Origin: Acetatifactor muris
GTDB lineage: Bacteria > Bacillota > Clostridia > Lachnospirales > Lachnospiraceae
Reading direction: 5' to 3'
DNA: 64,000 nucleotides
Assembly: GCF_024623325.1 (NCBI RefSeq)
Contig: NZ_JANJZD010000001.1
Coordinates: 124,001 to 188,000, forward strand
The notes under the pieces were generated by a model. It was not told where the DNA came from. It made no database searches and saw nothing but the letters and a program-made list of their open reading frames with translations. This document shows, piece after piece, positions 17,909 through 26,193 of this stretch. The position numbers and the translations under genes are program-made. The first letter of the stretch is position 1. Every line of letters begins with the position of its first letter.

Positions 17909-18125
17909 GCAAAGGGACGGCGGAGAAGGGGTGGGAGGCTCTTTCCTCGGCAGGGGTAACGCGCCGATGAACTAACTGCCAACAGAAACTAAGGAGCGAA
18001 AGTACCGCTCCCAAGTTTCAGTAGGCAGTGGATTTCATCTCTGCTAAGGTCACCCCTTTGGTGCTCAAAGTGTCCGTTGGACACTTGGAAAGAGCCTCCC
18101 ACCCCTTCTCCGCCTGTCTTTCCGC
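17909..18125 (+). ncRNA. Structured RNA-like element, copy A
   Basis: A ~217-nt element closed by a perfect 28-bp terminal stem (17919-17946 with 18087-18114) that extends outward through a bulge to about 38 bp. Inside, in order, are: TCGGC/GCCGA (17947-17951, 17963-17967) around GGGTAACGC; CTGCC/GGCAG (17976-17980, 18024-18028) enclosing GGAGC/GCTCC (17993-17997, 18007-18011) with loop GAAAGTACC; a single-stranded-looking GGATTTCATCTCTGCTAA; a CACC/GGTG hairpin; and AAGTGTCC/GGACACTT (18068-18075, 18079-18086). A diverged copy lies inverted at 18302-18513 with compensating changes in the stems. It has no open frame. The family is not identified; the raiA motif and other large clostridial RNAs should be compared. 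Confidence 0.7.
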
Positions 18126-18301
18126 AGGGTTTAGTGGGCAATGGCAATATCGCAGACCGACTTATGGCTGCAGAGAACTGTAATTTCACAAAATACGCCA
18201 GACCAGAAAGTTTAGTCCATATCTATACCAGGCACTGGAACTTCACGAACCACGCTGGACCAAAGCGCTTAGTCCATACTTGCCCTGGGCTAGTGTAACC
18301 T
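18126..18301. repeat. Spacer between the two RNA elements, with imperfect ~55-nt tandem repeats
   Basis: Two clear units start at 18195 (ACGCCAGACC) and 18251 (ACGCTGGACC). Each contains TTAGTCCATA and a CCAGGCACTGG-like palindromic region. A weaker third unit starts near 18150 (TCGCAGACC). The TGGAC...GTCCA pairs could fold as small hairpins. No gene is visible. Confidence 0.5.
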
Positions 18302-18513
18302 GCAGAGAAACAGGCAGAGGAGGCCGGTGGCTCTTTCCAAGTGTCCGCAAGGACACTTTTAGCACCAAGGGGTGCTCTTAGCAGAGGTAAAATCCAGCCT
18401 CTACGCAGACTTAAGCGCGGTACTTTCGCGCTTTAGTCGAAGTTGAGGCTTAGTTTACCGGCGCGTTACCCCGCCGAGGAAAGAACCACCGGCCTCCTCT
18501 GCCGTCCCTTTGC
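18302..18513 (-). ncRNA. Structured RNA-like element, copy B (inverted)
   Basis: Read on the minus strand, this has the same design as copy A. The stems differ in sequence yet still pair: the outer stem is GGCAGAGGAGGCCGGTGG-type instead of GGCGGAGAAGGGGTGGG-type; the CTGCC/GGCAG stem becomes GCCTC/GAGGC; and the GGAGC/GCTCC stem becomes AGCGC/GCGCT. The loops GGGTAACGC and GAAAGTACC are unchanged. One outer-stem pair is G-U only if the minus strand is transcribed (A-C on the other strand), which supports this orientation. The family is not identified. Confidence 0.7.
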
Positions 18514-18530
18514 TTTCCACCTGACCTGCC

Positions 18531-18622
18531 GCAGGAATCCCGGCCTCAGGAGGCAGTCCCCAGTAAGTCCCTGCAGGAATCCCGGTCTCAGGAGGCAGTC
18601 CCTGGTAAGTCCCTGCAGGAAC
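18531..18622. repeat. 42-bp tandem repeat, two copies plus a fragment
   Basis: The units at 18531-18572 and 18573-18614 start GCAGGAATCCCGG and differ at only a few bases. A truncated third copy (GCAGGAAC) follows. It is in the non-coding region before dnaE. There is no spacer diversity, so it is not CRISPR. Confidence 0.8.
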
Positions 18623-18711
18623 CTGCACCTTGTGAAATAAGCAGGGATTTTTATGATAAATCCGGGCTTGCGCAAACGATGACACAGGCCGGCCATTTCT
18701 GCAAATCTTTC

Positions 18712-18740
18712 TTTACAAATGCTCACAGTTTCAGTATAGT
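18712..18740 (+). promoter_or_regulatory. Sigma-A promoter of dnaE
   Basis: TTTACA (18712-18717), 17-bp spacer, TATAGT (18735-18740), 55 bp before the dnaE start codon. Confidence 0.75.
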
Positions 18741-18794
18741 ATTAGGAGAAGTATTTTAACTCATACGATCCCGGATAAAAAGGAGTCTTCAGCC

Positions 18795-21700
18795 ATGGCA
18801 TTTGTACATCTTCATGTCCACACGGAATATTCTCTTCTGGATGGTTCCAACAAAATAAAAGAATATGTTTCCCGGGTGAAAGAACTGGGCATGAACAGTG
18901 CCGCCATTACGGATCACGGCGTGATGTATGGTGTGATTGATTTCTATCGGGCTGCGAAGGCGGAGGGGATCAAACCCATAATCGGCTGCGAGATTTATGT
19001 GGCGCCCAACTCCCGGTTTGATAAGGAGACCACCGGAGGGGAGGACAGATATTACCATCTGGTGCTGCTGGCGGAGAATAATACCGGATATGCCAACCTG
19101 ATGAAAATCGTCAGCAGAGGCTTTACGGAAGGGTATTATTACAGGCCCCGGGTGGACATGGAGGTGCTGAATAAATATCACGAGGGCATTATTGCCCTGT
19201 CCGCCTGCCTTGCGGGGGAAGTACAGCGCTGGATATCAAAGGGATTGCCTGAAGAAGCCAGAAAGGCGGCGAAGAAATACGAGGACTGTTTTGGAAAGGG
19301 AAACTTTTACCTGGAGCTTCAGGACCATGGGTATCCGGAACAGAGACAGGTGAACACAGAGCTGCTGAAAATGAGCAGGGAACTGGATATTTCGCTGGTG
19401 GCAACGAATGATGTTCACTATACCTATGAGAAAGATGCGGATTCCCACGACATTCTGCTGTGCCTTCAGACCAATAAAAAGCTGGCTGACGAGGACAGAA
19501 TGCGCTATGAGGGCGGACAGTATTTTGTCAAGAGCGAGGAGGAAATGAAAGGCCTGTTTCCCTATGCGTGGGAAGCGGTGGAAAATACCCAGCGGATTGC
19601 CGACCGCTGCGATGTGGAAATTGAGTTCGGCGTGACCAGGCTGCCCAGGTATGAGGTGCCGGAAGGATATGATTCCTGGGGATATCTCAATAAATTATGT
19701 GACGATGGACTGGCGGAGCGTTACGGGGATGGGAATCAGCCTGCGGGAGATACGGGACAGACCCTGCGGGAGCGGCTGGATTATGAGCTTTCTGTTATCC
19801 GTACCATGGGATATGTGGACTACTTCCTGATTGTGTGGGATTTTATTAATTATGCCAGAAGCAACGGGATTCCAGTGGGACCGGGCAGAGGGTCCGCTGC
19901 CGGAAGTATCGTGTCCTATTGCCTGAAGATAACCAATATTGAGCCCATCCAATACAATCTGCTGTTCGAGCGGTTTCTGAATCCGGAGCGTGTGTCCATG
20001 CCGGATATTGACATTGACTTCTGCTACAATCGCAGGCAGGAGGTCATCGACTATGTGGACAGGAAGTATGGCTCTGAGAAAGTGGTTCAGATTGTCACCT
20101 TCGGTACCCTGGCGGCGAAGGGTGTCATTCGGGATGTGGGGCGTGTCATGGACCTGCCCTATGCCTTTGTGGATTCCATTGCCAGGATGATTCCGGGAGA
20201 GCTGAATATCACCATTGACAAGGCCCTGAATAAGAATCCGGAATTTCATAAGCTGTACGAGGAAGATGAGCAGGTACGCCATCTGATTGACATGTGTAAA
20301 CGGCTGGAAGGACTGCCCAGGCATACTTCCATGCATGCGGCGGGGGTGGTCATCTGTCCGGAGGCGGCGGATGAGTATGTGCCGCTTTCCCGGGGAAGCG
20401 ATGGCTCTATCACCACACAGTTTACCATGACCACGCTGGAGGAACTGGGACTTTTAAAAATGGATTTTCTGGGGCTGCGGACTCTCACAGTAATACAGGA
20501 CGCCGTGGGGTTCGTGAAGGAGACCACAGGAAAAGAAATTGACATAGACAGGATTGACTATAATGATCCGCAGGTTCTGACGGCCATCGGCACGGGGAAA
20601 ACCGATGGTGTGTTCCAGCTGGAAAGTGCGGGTATGCGGAATTTCATGAAGGAGCTGCGGCCGCAGAATCTGGAAGATATTATTGCCGGCATTTCCCTGT
20701 ATCGGCCGGGGCCTATGGATTTTATTCCCAAATATATCAGGGGGAAAAATAATCATGCGGATGTGGTTTACTCCTGTCCGCAGCTGGAACCCATACTGGC
20801 GCCCACCTATGGCTGTATCGTGTATCAGGAGCAGGTGATGCAGATTGTCCGGGAGCTGGGGGGATATACTCTGGGACGCAGCGACCTGGTGCGCCGTGCC
20901 ATGAGCAAGAAGAAGCAGTCTGTCATGGAGAAGGAAAGGGCTAATTTTATCTATGGAAACGAGGAAGAAGGTGTGCCGGGCTGTGTGTCCAGAGGCATCG
21001 GAGAGAAAGTGGCCAGCGGAATCTTCGATGATATGACGGATTTTGCCAAATATGCCTTCAACAAATCTCATGCGGCCTGTTACGCTGTGGTGGCTTATCA
21101 GACAGCCTGGCTGAAATATTACTATCCTGTGGAGTTCATGGCGGCGCTGATGACTTCCGTCATTGACAATACGAAAAAGGTGTCGGAATATATTCTGACC
21201 TGCAGGAATATGGGAATTGAGCTTTTGCCGCCGGATATCAACCAGGGGCAGAGAGGCTTCTCTGTCAGCAACGGACATATTCGTTATGCACTGACCGCCA
21301 TCAAGGGGGTGGGCCGGCCGGCCATCGACAGCATTGCAAAGGAACGCAGGGAGAGAGGGCTTTTTACAAACCTGAAGGACTTCATCGGCAGGACGGCAGA
21401 TAAGGAAGTGAACAAGCGCGCCGTGGAGAACTTTATTAAAGCGGGGGCGCTGGACGGTCTGGGCGGTACCAGGAAACAGTTTATGAGCGTCTATGTGCAG
21501 ATTATGGATCACATGGCGAAGGATAAGAAAAATAATCTGGCGGGGCAGATTTCACTCTTTGACATTGCAGATGATTCGCAGAAGGAAGAATTTGATATCC
21601 GCTTGCCGGATGTGGGCGAGTATCCGAAGGAAATGATACTGGCATTTGAGAAGGAAGTGCTGGGCATTTATCTCAGTGGCCACCCGCTGGAGTCGGACCG

Positions 21701-22499
21701 GGAGCTCTGGCAGCAGTACATTACCCATACCACAAATGATTTTGCGCTGGACGAGGAAATCGGAAGTGCAAAGGTGGCGGACCAGGCGAAGGTGGTAGTG
21801 GGAGGCATGATTGCGGATAAAACCATCAAGTACACCAGAAATGACAAGGTGATGGCCTTTTTAAACCTGGAAGATCTTGTGGGCAATGTGGAAGTTGTGG
21901 TATTCCCCAGGGATTATGAGCAGTACAGTGCAATGCTGATGGAGGATGCCAGAATCTTCATCAGGGGACGGGCCAATGCGGAGGAAGATAAGGATGGGAA
22001 AGTAGTCTGCGAGCAGATTGTCACTTTCGAGGAGGCCATGGAAGCGAAAGGAGGTCCCATTTTCCGGAATCTGTCGGGGAAATGGTATGGAAACGGCGGA
22101 TATGGAGGCGGAACCCGGGGAAGCGGATATGGAAGTACCGGCAGTCGTGGGAGTGGAAGCACAGGCTCCGACAGGAACGGATACATAGGAAATGCAGGCG
22201 GCGGGAATGCTGTGAGTGAGCCGGACAACGGCAGGAAAGAGAAGAAAAAGGTTCCGGAGGGGGTGTGGATTCAGTTCCCCGATGCGGACAGTTATTTTTC
22301 CAGGGAGAAGGAGCTGTTTTCCGCCATTGCGGATTCCGACGGAGAGGATGATGTGGTCATCTATCTGAAGGACACGAAGGAGTACAAGCTTCTGCCGCCC
22401 AATCGCCGGGTGGAGGCTGACGGAGAACTGCAGCGGAAGCTGGGCGGCATATTTGGTTCGGAAAACGTAAAAATTCGAAAAAATCCGGCCGCCGGCTGA
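18795..22499 (+). CDS. dnaE: DNA polymerase III alpha subunit, DnaE type
   Basis: A 1234-residue replicative polymerase. The N-terminal PHP domain begins at once (HLHVHTEYSLLDG). The palm motif PDIDIDF has the catalytic Asp404 and Asp406; the GPGRGSAAGS motif lies upstream at about 360. Tandem helix-hairpin-helix and an OB-fold (about 1000-1080) follow. After the OB-fold comes a Gly/Ser/Tyr-rich tract (about 1100-1140) and a conserved C-terminal domain. AGGAG precedes the ATG. In Firmicutes DnaE usually extends primers before PolC takes over. It is preceded by its own promoter and followed by pfkA, a common order in Clostridia. Confidence 0.95.
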   Translation: MAFVHLHVHTEYSLLDGSNKIKEYVSRVKELGMNSAAITDHGVMYGVIDFYRAAKAEGIKPIIGCEIYVAPNSRFDKETTGGEDRYYHLVLLAENNTGYANLMKIVSRGFTEGYYYRPRVDMEVLNKYHEGIIALSACLAGEVQRWISKGLPEEARKAAKKYEDCFGKGNFYLELQDHGYPEQRQVNTELLKMSRELDISLVATNDVHYTYEKDADSHDILLCLQTNKKLADEDRMRYEGGQYFVKSEEEMKGLFPYAWEAVENTQRIADRCDVEIEFGVTRLPRYEVPEGYDSWGYLNKLCDDGLAERYGDGNQPAGDTGQTLRERLDYELSVIRTMGYVDYFLIVWDFINYARSNGIPVGPGRGSAAGSIVSYCLKITNIEPIQYNLLFERFLNPERVSMPDIDIDFCYNRRQEVIDYVDRKYGSEKVVQIVTFGTLAAKGVIRDVGRVMDLPYAFVDSIARMIPGELNITIDKALNKNPEFHKLYEEDEQVRHLIDMCKRLEGLPRHTSMHAAGVVICPEAADEYVPLSRGSDGSITTQFTMTTLEELGLLKMDFLGLRTLTVIQDAVGFVKETTGKEIDIDRIDYNDPQVLTAIGTGKTDGVFQLESAGMRNFMKELRPQNLEDIIAGISLYRPGPMDFIPKYIRGKNNHADVVYSCPQLEPILAPTYGCIVYQEQVMQIVRELGGYTLGRSDLVRRAMSKKKQSVMEKERANFIYGNEEEGVPGCVSRGIGEKVASGIFDDMTDFAKYAFNKSHAACYAVVAYQTAWLKYYYPVEFMAALMTSVIDNTKKVSEYILTCRNMGIELLPPDINQGQRGFSVSNGHIRYALTAIKGVGRPAIDSIAKERRERGLFTNLKDFIGRTADKEVNKRAVENFIKAGALDGLGGTRKQFMSVYVQIMDHMAKDKKNNLAGQISLFDIADDSQKEEFDIRLPDVGEYPKEMILAFEKEVLGIYLSGHPLESDRELWQQYITHTTNDFALDEEIGSAKVADQAKVVVGGMIADKTIKYTRNDKVMAFLNLEDLVGNVEVVVFPRDYEQYSAMLMEDARIFIRGRANAEEDKDGKVVCEQIVTFEEAMEAKGGPIFRNLSGKWYGNGGYGGGTRGSGYGSTGSRGSGSTGSDRNGYIGNAGGGNAVSEPDNGRKEKKKVPEGVWIQFPDADSYFSREKELFSAIADSDGEDDVVIYLKDTKEYKLLPPNRRVEADGELQRKLGGIFGSENVKIRKNPAAG

Positions 22500-22517
22500 T
22501 AAATATCGGCTCTCCTA

Positions 22518-22546
22518 TTGAAAAGCGTTATAAAAAGGATTAAAAT
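22518..22546 (+). promoter_or_regulatory. Sigma-A promoter of pfkA
   Basis: TTGAAA (22518-22523), 17-bp spacer, TAAAAT (22541-22546). Confidence 0.65.
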
Positions 22547-22580
22547 GGATAAGCGAAAGAGTTGCGAGGAGGATTGAAGC

Positions 22581-23555
22581 ATGTCTGATAAATTAAATAC
22601 AATCGCAGTTTTGACCAGCGGCGGAGATGCGCCGGGAATGAATGCCGCCATCCGTGCGGTGGTTCGTACGGCTATTTACAGAGGTCTGAAGGTCAAGGGT
22701 ATCAAAAAGGGCTATAACGGACTGTTAAATGAAGATATTATAGATATGGAGCCCCGTCATGTGTCTGATATTATTCAGAAGGGCGGTACCGTTCTGGGCA
22801 CGGCCAGATGTCTGGAATTTAAGAGACCGGAGTACCAGAAGAAAGCGGCTGATATCTGCAGAAAGCATGGCATAGACGGAATCGTGGTCATCGGCGGAGA
22901 CGGTTCCTACCGCGGAGCCCAGGCGCTTTCCAGGCAGGGGATCAATGCAGTGGGGATTCCCGGGACTATTGATCTGGATATTGCATGTACGGATTACACC
23001 ATAGGATTTGACACGGCGGTCAACACCGCCATGCAGGCTATTGATAAGGTGAAGGATACTTCTTCTTCTCACGAGCGCTGCAGTATCATTGAAGTAATGG
23101 GCCGTCATGCAGGTTATATTGCGCTCTGGTGCGGTATTGCCAACGGCGCGGAGGACATTCTGCTGCCGGAGAATTATGATTATAATGAGCAGGAAATTGT
23201 AAATCATATTATCGAGAGCCGGAAGAGGGGCAAGATTCACCATCTGATTATTAACGCGGAAGGGATTGGTCATTCCACATCCATGGCGAAAAGAATCGAA
23301 GCCGCCACAGGGGTGGAGACCAGAGCCACGATACTGGGTTACATGCAGAGGGGCGGCAGCCCGACGGCCACGGACCGTTACTATGCTTCTATCATGGGAG
23401 CCAGAGCGGTGGATATTATGCTGGAGGGTAAGACGAATCGTGTGGTGGGCTACCGGTACGGTGAATTTACCGATTTCGGCATTGAGGAAGCATTGATGAT
23501 GCAGAAGGATATTGACAGATATCAGTATGAGGTAGCCAGGATGCTGACAATTTGA
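22581..23555 (+). CDS. pfkA: ATP-dependent 6-phosphofructokinase
   Basis: A 324-residue glycolytic enzyme phosphorylating fructose 6-phosphate. The TSGGDAPGMNAAIR nucleotide loop, the VVIGGDGSYRGA motif, the catalytic-loop region PGTIDLDIACTDYTIG and the EVMGRHAGYIALW substrate motif are all present. The classical PGTIDNDI is PGTIDLDI here, a substitution common in Lachnospiraceae enzymes as far as I recall, with both aspartates kept. GAGGAGG precedes the ATG. It has its own promoter and a strong terminator. Confidence 0.95.
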   Translation: MSDKLNTIAVLTSGGDAPGMNAAIRAVVRTAIYRGLKVKGIKKGYNGLLNEDIIDMEPRHVSDIIQKGGTVLGTARCLEFKRPEYQKKAADICRKHGIDGIVVIGGDGSYRGAQALSRQGINAVGIPGTIDLDIACTDYTIGFDTAVNTAMQAIDKVKDTSSSHERCSIIEVMGRHAGYIALWCGIANGAEDILLPENYDYNEQEIVNHIIESRKRGKIHHLIINAEGIGHSTSMAKRIEAATGVETRATILGYMQRGGSPTATDRYYASIMGARAVDIMLEGKTNRVVGYRYGEFTDFGIEEALMMQKDIDRYQYEVARMLTI

Positions 23556-23572
23556 GTATGATGTTGAGAGGC

Positions 23573-23612
23573 GACGGACGGCTGTTCCCGGGGGAATGAC
23601 CGTCCTTGTTTT
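23573..23612 (+). terminator. Intrinsic terminator of pfkA
   Basis: GGACGG (23576-23581) pairs with CCGTCC (23600-23605), and the inner TTCCC with GGGAA; TTGTTTT follows. Confidence 0.75.
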
Positions 23613-23643
23613 CTGTCAGTCAAAAACATGGGAGGTTGCGCCT

Positions 23644-25266
23644 GTGAATATGTATTCTGTAAAGAATGGGAAATGGATTAAATACGGTCTGCTTTTGGGG
23701 ATATTTGCGCTTTTTGCAGTCACCAGGCTCTGGCAGCTTACCACGCTGCCCTACGGGATACACATCGATGAGGCCGGCATGGCATACGATGCATGGTGCC
23801 TGTCGGAGTATGGTGTAGATCGTTATCTGAAATCATGGCCGGTATATTTAACGAATCTGGGGGGAGGCCAGAGTTCCCTTTATGCTTTTCTGTGCGCAGG
23901 ATTATTTCGGGTATTCGGCTACAGTGTGTGGCTGGTCAGGCTTCCGGCAGCAGCGTTTTCTCTGCTGAATCTGGTGTTCGGAATGAAGCTGGTGAAGAAA
24001 GTATATCCGCAGAGTACTTTTCTGCCTCTGGCGGCAGGCGGATTACTGATAATCTGTCCCTACTTTATACTGTCCTCCCGATTTGGCCTGGACTGTAATC
24101 TGATGCTGGGAATGTCAACCCTTTTTCTCTACTGTCTGGTAACTGCCGTACAGAGCGGGAAAATATTCAGATATGTGATCGCAGGATTTGCGGGCGGGCT
24201 GTTGCTGTACACCTATGCGCTTGCCTATATGATTCTGCCGCTGTTTCTGATGCTGGCGTTCGGGTATCTGCTGCGGGGGAGGCGCTTTTCTCTGAAGGGA
24301 TGGGCGGCCATGGCGGTTCCCATGGGAATTCTGGCGCTGCCGCTGATTCTGGTGCAGGCAGTCAATTATTTTGATCTGGAGGAATTTCGTCTGGGATGCT
24401 TTACCATCACCAAATTAAAGCGGTACCGGGTGTCTGAGCTGGAATGGTTTGGACCGGGTAAATTCTGCAAAGCTTTGTTCAGTATATTCGCGGGAGACTT
24501 TCTTGGGGAGAAATTGGAATATAATTCCGCACCGGGGTATCTGAATTTATATGGAATTACTGTGCTACTCTGCCTGACCGGTATAGTCAATACGTTGAGA
24601 AAACTGTGGAAATCCCTGAAAAAACGGGAGACAGACATGGCTGTCATGATTTTTCTGTGGTTTGCTGCGATCCTGTTTTTTGAATCTCATATTCCGACCA
24701 ATGTAAACAGAATTAACGGCATTTTCTTTACGGCTGTTTTTCTGGCCGTGGAAGGGGCTTACACACTGATTTTCGGATTGATCTCTGGAAGAGGTAAGAG
24801 ATGGATGCTGACAGGAATCATCGGCATCTATATAGTCTGTTTTGTAAGGTTTTCTGCCTATTATTACAGCGGAAGGTATACGGCCGAGACGTATCTGCTT
24901 CCCTATTTTGACATTCCGGTGACCGAAGCCCTGACGTTTATTGAACAGGACGAGACACTCCGGGACAAGGAGACACAGATGTCGGAGGTGGAAATCTACT
25001 ATGCGCTGAGCACGCTGATATCCCCCTATGAGCTGAGGTTCGGAACGCGGGAGGAGAGCTGTTACAGGAAGTATCATTTCGGCGGTCTGGGCGGGATTGA
25101 AGATGGGTGTAACTATATTGTGAGGGACGGCTTTGATGAGTACTGCGAGCTGCTGCGTGCAGCGGGCTTCACAGAGCAGCGGTATGAGGGATATTCGCTC
25201 TTTTATAAAAAAAGCCTTTCTGATTCACATTCATCAGTCCGCGGATGTTCCAGTTGGGCAAAATAA
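23644..25266 (+). CDS. Membrane glycosyltransferase, GT39/ArnT-like fold
   Basis: A 540-residue protein with about ten or more hydrophobic helices in the first 430 residues and a soluble C-terminal part. The first outside loop carries IHIDEAGMAYDAWCL, the Asp-Glu motif expected of lipid-phosphate-sugar-dependent GT-C enzymes. It probably transfers a sugar from a polyprenyl-phosphate donor to a surface polymer or protein; donor and acceptor are unknown. GGAGG is 8 bases before GTG 23644 and 14 before ATG 23650, so the GTG is chosen. The frame also opens at 23596, but that start lies in the pfkA terminator. Confidence 0.75.
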   Translation: MNMYSVKNGKWIKYGLLLGIFALFAVTRLWQLTTLPYGIHIDEAGMAYDAWCLSEYGVDRYLKSWPVYLTNLGGGQSSLYAFLCAGLFRVFGYSVWLVRLPAAAFSLLNLVFGMKLVKKVYPQSTFLPLAAGGLLIICPYFILSSRFGLDCNLMLGMSTLFLYCLVTAVQSGKIFRYVIAGFAGGLLLYTYALAYMILPLFLMLAFGYLLRGRRFSLKGWAAMAVPMGILALPLILVQAVNYFDLEEFRLGCFTITKLKRYRVSELEWFGPGKFCKALFSIFAGDFLGEKLEYNSAPGYLNLYGITVLLCLTGIVNTLRKLWKSLKKRETDMAVMIFLWFAAILFFESHIPTNVNRINGIFFTAVFLAVEGAYTLIFGLISGRGKRWMLTGIIGIYIVCFVRFSAYYYSGRYTAETYLLPYFDIPVTEALTFIEQDETLRDKETQMSEVEIYYALSTLISPYELRFGTREESCYRKYHFGGLGGIEDGCNYIVRDGFDEYCELLRAAGFTEQRYEGYSLFYKKSLSDSHSSVRGCSSWAK

Positions 25267-25284
25267 ATTTTCGGGAGAAGCAGT

Positions 25285-26070
25285 ATGATTACCAGTAGTT
25301 CTAATCCAAGAATCAAACAGCTGGCGTTATGGCAGGCAAAAGCGAAAGAGAGGCGTGCGGCGGGCATTTTTCTCGTGGAGGGTTTTAAAATGTTCCTGGA
25401 AGCGCCGGAAGCGCAGATAAAGGAAGTCTATCTCTCCGGGGAGGCCGCGGAGAAGGCGGGGGAGTATCCCGAGGTGAGGGAAAAGCTGAAAAGGACCGGC
25501 TATGAGACTGTGGCGCCGGGAATATTCGGAAAGATATCGGATACGCTGACCCCTCAGGGGATTCTGTGTGTGATGATGAGACCGGAATACAGACTGGAGG
25601 AGCTGCTGGCGATTCCCAGGCCTGTATTTATGGTATTGGAAAATCTGCAGGACCCGGGAAACCTGGGCACAATTGTGAGAACCGGCGAGGGCGCGGGGAT
25701 AACGGGAATTCTGATGAGTGAGGGGACCGTGGATATTTATAATGCCAAAACCATTCGGGCCACCATGGGTTCTGTATACCGGGTTCCCTTTGTCTATGTG
25801 GAAGACCTGTGCGGAACAATCCGTTTGCTGAGGGAACGGGGCATACGTACTTATGCCGCACATCTTGCCGGGGAGAAGTCTTATGCCGATTTTTCTTACA
25901 GAGAGGGGACGGCATTTCTCATCGGGAATGAGGGAAAGGGCTTGAGTGCGGAGCTGGCCGGGAGTGCGGACCAGTATCTGAAAATACCCATGGAAGGCCG
26001 GGTGGAGTCTCTGAATGCCGCCATATCTGCCGCGCTTTTGATGTATGAGGCATACCGCCAGAGACAGTGA
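25285..26070 (+). CDS. SpoU/TrmH-family RNA 2'-O-methyltransferase
   Basis: A 261-residue knotted (SPOUT) methyltransferase acting with S-adenosylmethionine on rRNA or tRNA. An N-terminal substrate-binding domain (KERRAAGIFLVEGFKMFLEA) is followed by the three SpoU motifs: ENLQDPGNLGTIVRTGEGAG, FLIGNEGKGLSAE and IPMEGRVESLNAAISAALL. This resembles RlmB and TsnR-like enzymes; the modified base cannot be read from the sequence. It starts 18 bases after the glycosyltransferase gene, so the two may be cotranscribed. Confidence 0.88.
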   Translation: MITSSSNPRIKQLALWQAKAKERRAAGIFLVEGFKMFLEAPEAQIKEVYLSGEAAEKAGEYPEVREKLKRTGYETVAPGIFGKISDTLTPQGILCVMMRPEYRLEELLAIPRPVFMVLENLQDPGNLGTIVRTGEGAGITGILMSEGTVDIYNAKTIRATMGSVYRVPFVYVEDLCGTIRLLRERGIRTYAAHLAGEKSYADFSYREGTAFLIGNEGKGLSAELAGSADQYLKIPMEGRVESLNAAISAALLMYEAYRQRQ

Positions 26071-26071
26071 C

Positions 26072-26100
26072 TTGACAAATATCTTAGCATCTGCTATGAT
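26072..26100 (+). promoter_or_regulatory. Sigma-A promoter of the SleB-type hydrolase gene
   Basis: TTGACA (26072-26077), 17-bp spacer, TATGAT (26095-26100); near-consensus. It begins immediately after the methyltransferase stop codon. Confidence 0.8.
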
Positions 26101-26193
26101 ACCTTTGTAACAAATTTAATAACTTTGTAATAACTTTATTAAAAAGTGGCATACTTTTTGCAAAGTACAGAATTTGTTTATGGAGGTAGAGAA

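Noticed and set aside
17909..18513. Insertion sequence remnant (two inverted copies as terminal repeats)
   Set aside because: Each copy has its own internal hairpins with compensating changes and conserved loops, and no transposase frame lies between them; a structured RNA pair explains more.
18531..18622. CRISPR array
   Set aside because: The 42-bp units are adjacent with no variable spacers, and no cas genes are present.
18443..18726. Overlapping short frames through the 42-bp repeats and RNA element B
   Set aside because: They follow the repeat and stem sequences in several frames, lack ribosome sites and match no protein pattern.
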